Part shown: positions 26,001-36,962 of the stretch, piece by piece
Layout of the letters: every line of letters begins with the position of its first letter
Position numbering within the stretch: position 1 is the first letter of the stretch
Assembly: GCF_037975245.1 (NCBI RefSeq)
Contig: NC_092576.1
Location: forward strand, 13,620,611 to 13,684,610
From: Apostichopus japonicus
Taxonomy: Eukaryota; Echinodermata; Holothuroidea; Aspidochirotida; Stichopodidae
Direction: 5' to 3'
Length of the DNA stretch: 64,000 nt
The notes under the pieces: model-generated
What the model was told of the DNA's origin: nothing
Database searches by the model: none
The model's input: only the letters and a program-made list of their open reading frames with translations
Made by a program: the position numbers and the translations under genes

Positions 26001-28834
26001 AGTGATGATCCGCAATGATAAATAAGTTCAACCTCTGGCTAGGGCAGCTATGATATGTGTTGTATACAATACATAAAGTACAAAATATGCCAAATACTGT
26101 ATATATATATACAGATCTGATAAAACGACGAGAAAAATAGAAACCTTTAAAGAACCTGGATTATTTCCGAATAACTGGAGAACCTGCGGCTATGACTGTG
26201 GCCTGGTTGATGGTCATTACTTATAGGGCCATTCCACACCAAGTGGTCCCAACATGGCAAAATTAGAACGGGTTATAAGTTCTCTCTTTGTGTATGATGT
26301 AAAGTAAGTAGGTTAGACTTTCATAAACGATTAAAGTTTTCTTCTTCTGATTTCTCAATCTTGGGTTATAGCAATGAGTATCCATCCCAAACTGTAGGCA
26401 CATTTATGGTGCATTATCAAATAATAATTGAAAGTAGAAAAAATCCTTAAATGAAAGGAAAGTCCAAGCTTTCTTTTAATGTGGCAGTTAAATGCAGTCT
26501 GCTAATTTATATAATAACACAATTTAACAAATTTCCTTTATTACTGGTAACACAGATTATGTTAAAAATGCCACACTCTGGCTGTGACTTACGTGACAAA
26601 AATAGAAGGGAATGTTTTCCTCCAATAATATATAGTGTGTGAGAGCAAAGTGAGCTACAGTTGTAAAGGTAGCTATAAAGGTTGATCTGTAATACCACCA
26701 CTTTTGATCAATGTAACAAGCTTTAACAAATTTAGGGACTCCGGAAGTGTGTGACTTACGTGACGTCACGTAAGTCACAAAGGGAAGTGTAACTTACGTG
26801 ACAAGTTCATTCTCAACACATTCACATAGTTTTGATGTCTTCTATACTATAACAGGTTTATAACACCTTCCTATTTATCAAAGATACCTTCTCAGTTCTA
26901 AAATGCAGGAACAACATTTATAATGTGAAGTAAACTTGAAAGGTTACAAACAAGTAAGTGAATTGCAAAAAATGGCTCAAACAGCTCAAACTTAGAACAA
27001 TATTACTTGTTACCTTTAAGTCTCATGACGTGTTTGCCAAATTTAAACTTCAAATTTTCCAGCTAACTGCACTGAAAGCTCAGTGAAAAATGACACCCTT
27101 CTATGCAGTTTACATATCAATATTCATGATTTTTTATTTTATATGTTGATAAACAACAGATTTCTTAACGAGTCCATAGATTTTACAAAATTCAATCAAA
27201 ATGTGCAAACCCGGCCGACAGATCATGCGCCAATTAAATCTCTCTGTTTTGTATACAACGGTTATGCCTAGGACTACTTTCACTTTCGTGGCTCTCCTGT
27301 GTTAGATTCGTTCTTTTGAATAGTATCTTTCTGTCGGTCTTACTGATGTAGCTTGCAAAATTGTATCATTTCCTTCCATTGCAATGAATAAACAGGTATT
27401 TTCAAGAGTTTCCTCCGTTAATTGGGTAAAAAAAGTGGACGATATGATTATAAGTAAAGTAGGTTACATTTGTGTAATGAACGTGCTGATATGGGCGGTT
27501 GCAGTGATTTTACAGTAAATCGTTCGCGCCATACGGGCAACAGAAAATAAATTTCTTTTGTTTGACTGCGACAGTTTTTCTCCATTAAACCCCCCTGGTC
27601 AGAGTGCATTTAGAAGTTAAGAAACATTGAATTTGCTTCGGATTTTTGTTTTCCGAATTTCAGCAACAAACACATATTGAGACTTTAAGTTCTTAAAATG
27701 TGAATTGCAGTCTACCCCTGAACTGCACAAGGTGCTTCAGGGGGTAAAATTTGTTTTAATAATGTTTTCGGGCTAGTAGGAGATTTTATCTACCATAAGA
27801 GGCCATTTCCACGTTGTGGTGGTAGCAGGCACCATATTTGTAACCTCTCCTGGGTACAGTACATCATCATATTTTACAACAACCCAGTCATCTACCTTAA
27901 TATGAGAGGTCAGAGAGCTATGGAAGTACAGTACAACATACTGTAACTGACATTAGTGGATCTCCTTCAGTATCTAATGCGGTTTTCCACATACACATCT
28001 TGCCACCTTCTGCCTTTACCACATGGATTTATATGGATTAATTATTTAAATCCAAATTCCCAAAAGTGACTAAAATGTTACCAAAAAGCTTTAAATTATA
28101 ACCAAAAATGTAGAAATGCAAATACAGTAGAAGCATTCTGTATTAACTAGTCTAGAAAAACTTGTTTACTCCTAAATAAGAAACTATTTAGCTACTGTAG
28201 CACTTAAACTAAGAAATTTCGCAAAACTAGACTATAGGACTTTTTATGTACAAGTGAACTTCTAGATTCTATTTTTATGTGGAATAGGCCCCTCCCCTTC
28301 CCCCAATCTCAATATAATGAACTTGTAAACATGTCATTAGCCTGTGTTACTTTGTATCTTTGGAAACTGTGAGAAGAAACTGAGCAGTTTCACACGTGTG
28401 ACTTACGTGACAATTTTTTGTGACTTACGTGACATCGCTAATTTGCATACGAATACCGGTATAAAACGCATATCAATTAAATTTTACCTTGAAGTTATTC
28501 TTCAATGTGTCCTTTTCAGATATAATAGGCAACTTAGCACATTTCTCTCAATACTTCACAGGATTTATTGATTTCCTTCAAAAAGTTGAAATTCTTCATT
28601 TCTCTGCGTGACTTACGTGACACAAGTTGAGGGCGCTATAATTCGCAATGGGAAAGCATTAACGTTTTGCAGTGGTGACAGAATTTATTGTGGGTATTCA
28701 AAGTTCAGGAATGATAGGCATATGACTTAACTCTAGACTTTCACTGAACTGGAGATTGAAAACAAGTGTCAAATGTCTCTGTGATTTGTGACTTACGTGA
28801 CGTGGAATGGCCCTATAGATAGATAGATATATGT

Positions 28835-28906
<72 letters not shown>

Positions 28907-31900
28907 AATTATATATCAAATTATATATACATAAATGCTACATTGTACAACTATTTCACATTTAATACTTCATAATTCAAGTATCAAACCTGAGAAAAAT
29001 AACAAAAAAATAACATAAGAATAACCCCAGGTTATGTCGCATTCGAGACATCCATGTTTTAGAAAAGATGATGACCAGTGTAATCATGTAATAAATGAAA
29101 CATTAATAAAATATCATATCATTTTTTCTTTTTTTAAAGCCTAACCTAAGGGACGGCTACTGTCTATACTCACATCTGATATCAGCTGAAGGGTAAGAGG
29201 TCCAGTAGTGGAACTTCTGTTGACACTGCCATCTGAAAAGAGTTCAGAAATATTCAATATACATTTGAACATTCAATGATCAGATACCACAACATGATTC
29301 ATCTCATTTTTGTGAACAAGGCTTAGAATATGACAATTTTGGGGTATATGTGTGAAAACACATTTCATTTTTCACTTCATGTAATTTATTTCTTTCTTCA
29401 CAATATAAATACAGAGAAGTTAACTAAGTGGCAAAACATATCAACAACAGGAAAATTGTAAAAAGGAAGCACTCCAAAAAAACCAGAGGGCTATATATAT
29501 ATATTTAGGTCAGTGAATTGGAGCAGAGAAGTGAGGGCCAATGGGATGCAAGTTACTGGTAGATATAGAAATTCCTACCTAAATTAGTGCATAACAAAAA
29601 GATTTAAAAAAAATGTAACAAATGCATGCGAGTGAAAAGCATGCTAAAAACTGTGTCCCACCATGTACTGTACATTGTTGCAAACAAAACTTATGCTTGT
29701 GGCGGCTGTGATTCTTATGGCCAAACACATTTCCCAAGGCGGGAGGAAGGTGGGAGATGTGGTTCAAGTTTAGGTGAAAACAGATCTACACCTTGATAAT
29801 GGCATACTATTCCAGCACACACACACAATCATACCACATGCTGAAGTATGCTATTACAGTGTTAAAAACAAATTGCGGGGAGCAATTCCCTCCCTGCAGG
29901 CACAAAATTATAATCAGTAATTTGTAAAAGTTGAGGGCCTGGCATTAATGTCCTTTAAAGTCCGTGCAGGATCTTTCTTCAAAATAAAATAAAACTGTTA
30001 GCAAACTGCTTATCCACTAGAGAGCCTGTGTAGGAGAATGTGTAAAAGTAAGTTGGCATGACGTTTTGATTCTAGCAGGATCTTCTTCAATGGCTAAAAA
30101 AAAAAATTTAAAAATTTATTTTTTTATTTTGTTAGCCTTTGAAGATCCTGCTAGGATCGAAACGTCGGGTCAACTTACTTTAACACATGATCTTTTTTCA
30201 CAGGCTAACTGAAATAAATAGATAGAAATAAAAAAAATAAAAAGCAAAAAATATATTAATAACATTCATACTACAACATTCACCATGAAAGACCTAAGGT
30301 ACTTCACTCACCGAACATCATCGATGACCTCACTTGGAAAAAGTCTCCACCTGCGTCTGGCTCTTTGGACTTTTTTTCCGACACAGCCGACTTGGGTCTC
30401 AACCTTTGACCTTTCATTGCATCCTCCTTTGACCCTCCTCCTCCTCCTCTGGTGATCTTCGCTGATGCTGGCCTTACCCTCCTGTCCATTTTCCTCTCCG
30501 GACTGAAACGTCTAGGGTTCGTTCTGGATGGACGGCTGGGAATTAAACTGGAAGACAGAGGCCAACGGGATTTGTACTGACTGGTGGAGCCAGTCTGGAC
30601 CTTTGAAGGTACGTCCCGCACTTCCCGAGACTTCGTACGTCGACCGTTCTTTAACAGACCTGTGGCTTTCGAATCTCTACGTTCACTCTCGGATTGTCTT
30701 TCGGAAGGAACACAATCTTGAGGTTCAACATTTCCATTACTATTATGAGTAGTAGCAAATCCTGGACGGAATGCAGAATTCCGAGATCCGTTTCCGTCAG
30801 GGCTACCAACTGTACTGACACCATTGGGAATCCTCCCACCATTCTCAGTCACAGAGACGTCCTCCTGGCTGGCAGGATTAAAATCCGATATTTTTCTCAT
30901 CAACACGCTTTCGTCGTCATCGTCCATGCCGTTCTCATTTTCTCTTACTACAGCACTGTCCAACCGAAACCCTTCATGACTATTCATACTTTCGTCTAAC
31001 ATCCAATCAGACGACACCTCCGTGATGAAAGCGTCTCCATTCCTCTCCTCTGATTGGTCGATAGCGCTAAGATTCAACCTCAAGCTCGGCTGGTCCGTAT
31101 CACCTTCCCGCTCTGCGTTCATTTCCCAGGGACTCTCTTCCAGGCTTTCCTGTCTCTTTCCCCATTGGTGATGTCTTTCGACACCCCTCTTATGTTCCTC
31201 CGGTGTCCTGGGTCTCCTAGAGCTTCTAGAATGATGTCCGCCAATCTCTTCCCGTCTCTCTTGATGGCTTGAGGAGTTAAAATCCACATGTGTAAGCCCG
31301 TCACCATTTTCACCTGCACCTGTTATGTTGCCACTGTCAGTACCTGAGCCGTTAAGAAGCCGAGAGGTATTGACAGCGTACCGCCCGGGATCACTTCCGA
31401 CTCGATCCGTTCCATCGCATTTCTCCACGGATGACACATGGGCCAACGTAACATGATCCTCCTGCTGAATACCAACACCGTTTAATAAAAGGTCTGAATG
31501 ACCATTCACTAGGTAACCATCGACATGTCCTTTCGAGCCATCGAGTGTCTCTTCGCCACTGGAATTTTCGGGTACAAATGTTCCACCGGACTCATCTGGC
31601 TCTGACCTATCGGAATGGTGGGTTTCCACAAATCGAACGACTTTGAGAGGCGAGTGTGCCCTGTCCATAGGCCTGTGGGTCTCAAAACCGAGGTGACGCT
31701 CGAAATTCTCTACGTCCCTTACCCTTCCCCGGTCTCCTTCTAGATCGGAATCACCGACTCTGACTTCCTCTAGAGTTAAGCTAACATCATTTTGTAAAAG
31801 TCCTTTTGTCATAAAATAACCCATCTGATCTAACCGCTCGTAGGATGCAGCTGCGATCTGAACGTCGGTATCGGGACCGACCCGCTTCAGTATCTCGCCT

Positions 31901-34038
31901 TCGAGACCGGATGAAGATGGATAAAGTGGTTTATAATCTCCATGATTTTTACTTGCACTTCCTGCTCCTAGTCCGAGATAACTGAAGCCTTCCAAATCTG
32001 TAGATTGCATCACACCGATTTTATTTTCCACATTCCCTTTTTCAAACGACCGGCTATGATTGTTTTCGTCATCGACGACGACAGGATCTTCAAGATATCC
32101 TGGTCCTTCTTGCATCCCATGTTCTTTTACACCAGTGTCATGACCTCTCCTGGGATGCTCAACCTTCTTACTACTCACCCCAGCATTCTGCTCAGGTCTA
32201 TCACCGTCCGATTCGGCTTCGTTTTTGTTCAGTATCCGTTTCGTGAGTCTCCTGATGTAGTCCTTCAGTATATCATCCCCTTGCTTTGCCGCTGCACACA
32301 ACGCTCCCAGATTGAAGTCGTCCTTTTCCTCATCGGAACCGTCTCTACCTTCATCTCCGGGTGATACTGAAACATCCCCGTTCTCGACCGTCGAGGTTCC
32401 CTGTCTTTCGTCAATCTTTTCTGTATCGAGTTCCCGTCCTTTCTTTAAGTCGAAACCAGTTTGTAAGACATCATCTGCTACATCTTTCGGAACATCTGCC
32501 CGTGTCGCAGTCCAAGCAATGTCGACGTTGACGCGTCCGTTCTGGTTTACTCTGTCGCTCTCCCGGGCATCGATGCTACTCATCTCGCTTGCCTCTTCCC
32601 ACCGCCTCTTCATCAGTTCGTTCTCATTTATATCCACATTTCCTGATATCCGGCTCGTTTGCTCCACTTTTTCAGGTCTGTTAATCTGTTCAACCACAAA
32701 TTCTGAACCATCCTCGGACAATCTCATCTCTTCCTGTTCAAGTTGCTCGTCTTCCTCCCACACTTCACCAATTCTCACCTCTCCTTCCAGATCGCCGACA
32801 TAATCTTTGCCGCTTCCGAGAATCCCGGCCACACTTCCAAACTTATCAAAGCCTTCTCTGAGCTCCTCGTGAAGCTGTGATTTCACCCTTCTGACTTGTC
32901 GCATCTCATTTAGCATGCTGTCGACACCGAAAGCGTTGTGCTCGGTCGCCGCCATTCTTGCATCCTCGTAAGAATCCTGCGGCCCGACATCCCTACCCCG
33001 GGGATAGTCGTACCGCCTTTCCAGTTTGTAAACTTCGTACAGGTCATCCCGACTGACCACGGCGGGCTGTCGTTCCTTAGTTCCCATCCGGTAATGCCCA
33101 TGATGGGAGTGAATGACCGTAGGAACCGACACTGGCTGTAAGAATTCACACACCGGCCTGCTTCTGTCCACCTCCGATCTGTCGGTAGCGGACGGTCCAT
33201 ATTTTCGAAAATCATCTTCAAATACGTCTCTAGAGACCACGGTGTTTTCTTCCTGTTCCTGGACAGATTCTGTCAGGTCATAGGTATTCCGCAGTGCGTT
33301 TCTCTGCTGCCTAGCGACCCGTGGGTTGCGACCGCCGACGGCATCGTGACCGAGTCTGACTTTCGGCCTGGCTCCTGGTCCCATCTCAAAGTTGTTTAGG
33401 TACGTCAGTTGTCGATTTCCTTTGCCCGCCAGGGAGGACTTACGGCTGCCGTTAGCGATGCCGATCCTGCTCGGCGAAGATGGTGCTCTCCTGTTGGGAT
33501 TCTCTACCTCAGTAGGATTTCTAACTCTGTTATCTACGTCATGCGCATATGTAGAACTCTGTGTTGCCTTTCGGCCATAATTTGTATCCGTTTGGTTTGA
33601 TTGCACGGATAAACTTGCCAAATTGGCATCGAGACCTTTCCAAGAATTTTGTAAAAAAGGATACGGCTTTCCACTCTCCTGGCTCTTGCTCCTCGTCTGA
33701 GACTTCTTATTTTTTTCTTTCCGTCCCGATTTTTTAGGGCTGCCTGGTCTTCCGACATCTTTCGGCAGGGATGTTTTGTAAATGCCGCCGGTCTCTAAAG
33801 TGGGAATGACCGCTGGCTGCGACGGCCGGTGACTATTCCCTGCGGTGAGATGGACGCTAGGATCTCTCTGGAAGGATATTTTGCTATTAATCAGAGATGG
33901 TTCAGTCAAGTCATTTCCACGATGAGCTTGTTGCTGACCAGGTGAGACGGCTGGTGCCTCTGCCGGGCTGTACTTGTCAAAATAGGCCAATCGCTTCTCC
34001 CTCAGCTCCCGCCTATTCTTCGTTCTGTCAGTTTCCAT
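14047..34038 (-). CDS. F-box and leucine-rich-repeat protein, complete, 12 exons, 1654 aa
   Basis: Probable substrate-recognition subunit of an SCF ubiquitin ligase: the F-box would bind Skp1 and the LRR array a target. Exons in transcript order: 34038-30312, 29232-29174, 25925-25775, 24610-24450, 22281-22130, 20578-20498, 19582-19471, 18314-18237, 17399-17272, 16016-15900, 15419-15309, 14134-14047. All junctions are GT-AG, phases agree, and the total is 4965 bases including the stop. Residues 1-1242 come from one exon, are rich in Ser, Arg, Asp and Glu, and look disordered. The F-box is at about 1274-1313 (LLPDEILLTIFSHL, ending DESLW). Residues ~1330-1654 are cysteine-type LRRs (SLDVSGCKKITNEGV, LDVRGCKQ, DLKLNCCKDITEASI) ending LYGVKGLRNLGLLK. 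A long N-terminus, middle F-box and terminal LRRs resemble vertebrate FBXO41, but I cannot confirm orthology. The donor after exon 24610-24450 (CAG|GTCGGT) is weak. Confidence 0.87.
14270..14600. repeat. Low-complexity AT-rich stretch with a SINE-like tail motif
   Basis: An (AAT)n run is followed by TTTATATAGCGC and CAAAGCACTTTACAA. A similar block occurs at 17570-17650 (ATAGCGCTC, AAGCGCTTTACAA). The recurrence suggests tails of an old dispersed repeat, but no head or boundaries are visible. Confidence 0.4.
15019..15270 (+). mobile_element. tRNA-derived SINE, family 2
   Basis: The head contains an A-box-like CGCTCAGTGGTTAACG and a B box GGTTCGAGTCACTCC. The body has GTATGTCGTCCAGTTACAG, GACTGACTTCGG and CTTGCAGGAGGATCTA, and ends in (CATA)n. 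A close second copy lies at 24164-24401. It is inserted in the last intron of the F-box gene in antisense. It is a SINE, not a tRNA gene, because the anticodon arm does not pair properly. Confidence 0.85.
15465..15752 (-). mobile_element. tRNA-derived SINE, family 3
   Basis: On the minus strand the head reads GTGTGGCCGAGTGGATAAAG (A box) with GGGGTTCGATACCCGG (B box), like a Leu/Ser-type tRNA head. A body common to 34998-35286 and 59995-60290 follows, ending in an ATTATTATT-like tail. It lies in an F-box gene intron. Confidence 0.85.
16206..16655. repeat. Tandem array, units of 131-139 bp
   Basis: Four units start with CACTATAGGAGAGATG at 16206, 16337, 16476 and 16607. Each has a conserved block around CAGTCTGATGTATTTGG and a variable (TATATG)n linker that accounts for the length difference. 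The last unit is truncated. Near-identity between units points to recent expansion inside an F-box gene intron. Confidence 0.92.
16839..17250 (+). mobile_element. 5'-truncated Penelope-like element, C-terminus and 3' tail
   Basis: The frame from about 16837 to its TAA near 16960 encodes GIEALGSC, ERLWMQCLRTIQPHGLN and EGHD, the C-terminus that follows the GIY-YIG domain in Penelope-like elements; the same end occurs at 59460-59590. A pyrimidine-rich 3' region follows, then CACAGGCTCTCTAGTGGATAAG. The copy is truncated so that only the last ~40 codons and the tail remain. Confidence 0.8.
18444..18817 (+). mobile_element. tRNA-derived SINE, family 1, best copy
   Basis: The head has the A box GTGGTCAAGTGGTTAAGGC and B box GGTTCGAGCCCTGG. 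The body contains GTCCTTGGGCAAGGCACTTT, CACCCAGGTGTACAAATGG and CACTTTGGTGTGTAGG, and ends GCGCTATATAAGTGTC. It is the most intact of the five related copies here (also 3720-4075, 5995-6295, 20872-21262, 48830-49146). The CCTTGGGCAAGG block is shared by several metazoan tRNA-SINE groups. It is antisense to the F-box gene. Confidence 0.88.
20675..20865. repeat. T-rich low-complexity run (TTTTAGAT-like)
   Basis: Imperfect TTTTAGATTTT and TATAGATTTT steps fill about 190 bases directly upstream of the family 1 SINE copy. It looks like simple-sequence expansion, with no open frame. Confidence 0.75.
20872..21262 (+). mobile_element. tRNA-derived SINE, family 1
   Basis: The head GTGGTGAAATGGCTCAGGC has an eroded B box (GGTGCTAGTCCTGG). 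The body keeps GTCCTTGGACAAGGCACTTT, GCACCCTACGGGAAGTCCC and CACTTTGGTGTGTAAGG. It is more diverged than 18444-18817 and lies in an F-box gene intron, antisense. Confidence 0.83.
21588..22014 (+). pseudogene. LINE reverse-transcriptase ORF, C-terminal remnant
   Basis: The frame encodes LYNCKLWGTTKDLD, FQRRLLCN, then after one frameshift near 21685 LNIRWTNYNWLSNDELY, RRLGFFGHVARLQEDAPA, GRPVTTLLGKVK and LAQDRDTWWRLI. A FGHVAR(L) block followed by GRP and an RDxW end is typical of the C-terminal region of non-LTR retrotransposon ORF2 proteins. The stop is followed by a (TAC)n-like tail. It is 5' truncated and frameshifted, hence inactive, and sits in an F-box gene intron in antisense. Confidence 0.85.
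22618..22937. repeat. Direct tandem duplication, two units of about 157 bp
   Basis: Two copies share CGCAAG(T/A)GCT, CTGAATTAAACACAATGGA (near 22663 and 22819), a GTATGGG step, and GGGCATTACTGTTCTTAAAG. Divergence is several percent. It lies in an F-box gene intron. Confidence 0.85.
23629..24481. repeat. 155-bp tandem array whose unit includes the end of an F-box gene exon
   Basis: Units marked by CGTACACTTTGGAACC (or CATACACTTTGG) begin near 23631, 23786, 23941 and 24096. The part of each unit reading GGAGTGAATCCACGCAGGTC also forms the 3' end and splice-donor region of the coding exon 24450-24610. A family 2 SINE interrupts the last unit at 24164-24401, and the unit resumes up to the exon. 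Confidence 0.88.
24164..24401 (+). mobile_element. tRNA-derived SINE, family 2, with target-site duplication
   Basis: A close relative of 15019-15270, with the same GTATGTCGTCCAGTTACAG and CTTGCAGGAGGATCTA blocks. The 7-base CAAATTT occurs at 24157-24163 and again at 24402-24408. The interrupted satellite unit has a single CAAATTT at this site in the other copies, so the insertion and its duplication are directly visible. The head carries an extra partial GGTTAACGCCGGTGCC copy. Confidence 0.9.
26222..28817. mobile_element. 2.6-kb non-autonomous DNA transposon with 16-bp inverted termini
   Basis: TATAGGGCCATTCCAC at 26222-26237 is repeated exactly in inverse at 28802-28817. The outermost TATA could be a TA or TATA target-site duplication. 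Inside, GTGACTTACGTGAC or a close form occurs at 26584, 26751, 26789, 28398, 28420, 28608 and 28788. It clusters in two groups, one about 360-580 bases inside the left end and one within ~420 bases of the right end, like subterminal transposase-binding repeats. No long frame is present, so any transposase must act in trans. The superfamily is not clear. It lies in the F-box gene intron between 25925 and 29174. Confidence 0.8.
26750..26779. repeat. Perfect 30-bp palindrome
   Basis: Two inverted copies of TGTGACTTACGTGAC meet at a central TGACGTCA. The centre matches the CRE/ATF consensus. It lies within the 2.6-kb element described at 26222-28817. Confidence 0.95.
28824..28906. repeat. (AT)n microsatellite
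   Basis: Nearly uninterrupted AT dinucleotides directly beside the right end of the 26222-28817 element. Confidence 0.95.
29955..30210. mobile_element. Two Penelope-like 3' tails in inverted orientation
   Basis: The minus-strand tail (29975-30095, containing the complement of GTGGATAAGCAGTTTGCTAAC) and a plus-strand tail (30128-30200, GAAGATCCTGCTAGGATCG) face each other across an A/T-rich spacer. The arms around GATCCTGCTAG form an inverted repeat able to fold. Both match the tail of the element at 59460-59975. It lies in the first intron of the F-box gene. Confidence 0.7.
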
Positions 34039-34325
34039 CGGGTAGTTCCAACGATATGGAGCGTCTTAGAAAACTGCAAAAAGGAACGGAAGAACGGGAT
34101 GCAATATCAATTTAATCCCGTAGATTATAGTTGGTTTACTTCTAATATTCGCTCCTAATGCTGATAATTTTTTGGGGTATTGAAGAAGTGTATGATGTTT
34201 GTGTCTGTACATGTATACATATGAACTGAAGTTATAAAATGTATACACATTGGTCATTATGAAGTTTGCCTACAAGTTTGGTATTTTCAGAAACTTATCG
34301 TCTATCAGACATCTTCAGAGGTAAC

Positions 34326-34695
34326 CAAGGGCGTAGGAACCGGGGGGGGCTGGGGGGGCGCCAGCCCCCCCAGTGAAAAATGTGGAGGGGCGGAAGTATC
34401 ATTCCGCCCCCCCGCTTCGCAAGTCAGAAAACCCCTTTTTCATTTCCAAATGAGACAAAAAATCTCATTTGGAGCACCAAATTGCATCTAAGGCCTGGTG
34501 AAAATACAAAATTAAGTTTACAAAATGGAGTGGGTGTTGAAGTGTGCTATATTGCACCAAATTGCATCTGAGGCTATCTGGAAATGCAAAAAAAATCCAA
34601 AGGGGGAGGGGGACACCCCCTCCCCTTAGACCCCTCCCCCAGGCCGGCCATCAGTCTTCAGCCCCCCCACTCAAAAGTAACTTCCTACGCCACTG
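34326..34695. mobile_element. hAT-type MITE with 8-bp target-site duplication
   Basis: GAGGTAAC at 34318-34325 is repeated at 34696-34703. The element ends read CAAGGGCGTAGGAA on the left and, reversed from the right, CAGTGGCGTAGGAA. An 8-bp duplication and termini beginning CA(G) are the hallmarks of hAT elements. The interior has a strong G/C hairpin near 34341-34371 and no transposase frame. It lies about 290 bases upstream of the F-box gene start codon. Confidence 0.88.
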
Positions 34696-34997
34696 GAGGT
34701 AACAGTGCAGGTTCCCCACATAACACAGTTTAGTTTTTAATTGAAACATTTTTGCACATGGCCTGGCTGAACTGTTGTCATTAAACTCTTTGCGGAAAGA
34801 ACTTTCAGAATGACGTGCAAACTATCTAAAGGACAAAGTAATTAAAAAAATGTTATTACCATTTGTCAACTGGTGCTTCCTATTAAAAAAACTCATTTAC
34901 AATATTGCATAGATGTACAGTATCAAAGTGAAACTTGATTATAAGTACTTTAAGCATTTTCAGAGACAGTTTTGTTTATTTCTTTTTTTATAATTAT

Positions 34998-35286
34998 CTT
35001 GCAGTTATTTTTACGACGCCGAAGCGACCACAAAAATATGGGGAGAAGCCCGCGAGGGTTTATGGATTACAACTTACACGTCGGGTGGCTTCCAATTCAA
35101 CATTTCAACTCACATTTGGAATCTTTTCAATTAAGGAAGTTATTTCTGATGGGAAAACCATAGATTGCTCATGGATGAAAAACCCACCATACTATGACCC
35201 GGCCAGGTATCGAACATAGAACCTCCTGATTGCTAAGCCTCATTGCTTCAAATGCCACTGCCTTTATCCACTCTGCCACAGCATTG
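34998..35286 (-). mobile_element. tRNA-derived SINE, family 3
   Basis: Minus-strand copy of the element at 15465-15752, with a GGTATCGAACAT-type eroded B box complement, the CCATGAGCAATCTATGG block and the GTTGAATTGGAAGCCACCC block. It is intergenic, between the F-box and Ig-NACHT genes. Confidence 0.82.
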
Positions 35287-35289
35287 GTA

Positions 35290-36960
35290 AACAGTTGTAG
35301 CCCCGTTTTTTCTTTGTTTTTCTATCTAAACCAAGCCTTTGCGTGTCAATTATGAACCCTTTACTATATAGTCAAGGCTTCATAATTGACGCACCCCCGT
35401 AATTGACGCACCTTCAAATATTACTAGCAACGATACAGCAGGCCACCTAAACTTTTTGCAGTCAAGCAGAATTACATATTTCATGAGTTTGAATCCATTT
35501 CTGCTATTTGCTGACCAAATTGTGGTATTTTTTAAGCTTTTAACACCCTCCCCCCAGTTTTGCATGTTTTTTGGGCATTTGGAAATCTTACATTCTAAAA
35601 ATAACCAACATTACCTTAATATGATAACACTACTCTCTGGGACCTGACCTGTCTGAGCTTAGAGGCTCAGAGCATAGCAAACAGTATCTAAAGTCAATGA
35701 ATGTATACTAAGGCCTACACTACAGTTAACTTATCGACGAATGTGTCAATTTAGGGGTATGAAAGAACTTGACACGTCAGACATTTTGTGGTCAAATTCT
35801 GCTCAATTGTTCGGTGCATAAGCACAGAACCTAAAATATTTTGAGATCATAAAATTTCTGAGGAACTACAGTACATATATGAAAAACACATGCAGTTGAG
35901 TGATTTGGAGATTCCCTTGATAGACACCTTTGATCAAATCCTTAAGTGCGTCAATTATGAGCCCACCATGCTACAACTAGGCTATATGTAAAACATGACA
36001 CAGGAATTAAGGGGCCATGAAAATTTACCATACATCACCATATGATGTACATACTATGGCCTAGTGTTAAAAGGGACTGGATTAGACATATTGCTGACTG
36101 AGTTTAATTTCTAACGTTGTGAAGTATTGTACAATAAACAAACCTTAATGTTGTCCAAGGCTATTCTATCTTGTTACTTTGTAGGCCTAGCCTAGGCCTA
36201 TACAGAATCAACTACTGTATCAATGAAGAATATGCTATCACTGTATCAGTGCATAACTGCAGTAGGCTAGGCATCAAAATAGGCCTAGCCCTATTTATAT
36301 TTTGCCATAAAAGTTTTCAATTATGAAAAATCACTAAGCCTAGAAGCCTGCACAAAAAAGGGTATGATGATTACATAGTAGGCCTACGGACGGGCTTCGC
36401 CAAAGCCTTGTGCTATGCTCCAGTCCTACGACTAAGACTACGAGTCCTAGCCTGCAATTTAGTGTCCATTTACATCATTATGTAGGCTCTGTTGGTTAAC
36501 GTAGTATCCTCATTTGCACCAAAGGCAGTCTACCTTCGAAGCGCAATCTGTCTTTCATTACTACCACTACGAATTCAAAAGTCTGCAGATCCCATTCAAA
36601 TTCGTAGTTATACGGAATTTGGAAAACCCGTTGTCAGGAAACTTCGTGTATGTTAGTGACAGACATCCATGTTATAATGGATCAACTATAAATGAAACAC
36701 TTTAATCAATTAAAGTTGAGAAGAAAACAAAAATATCGTTTTAATGGATATGATGTTTGCAGTCCAAAAAACCTTTTCTTTACAAAACTCTGGACGGCCT
36801 GAATAGTACATAAAGTTCTGTTACTTTATTTTTATGGCAAAGTGTTTAATGTATTTTCGTCATAGAAATTGATGGTTGTCTGCTACTTCACATGATATCG
36901 TATGTAATATAGTTAAGCGTCAACAGTCTAGGATATTTACCAGTCGTTCCTGTAAATGAC
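35290..36960. other. Intergenic, no gene recognised
   Basis: AT-rich sequence with several AGGCCTA-type short repeats around 36180-36400. No exon chain, RNA gene or bounded element was seen. Confidence 0.55.
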
Positions 36961-36962
36961 AT

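Noticed and set aside
28698-28919. Minus frame of alternating Ile-Tyr
   Set aside because: It is an (AT)n microsatellite translation artefact.
30528-33600. Several plus-strand frames opposite the long F-box gene exon
   Set aside because: They are reverse-strand shadows of the 1242-codon exon, which has consistent splicing to the F-box and LRR exons.
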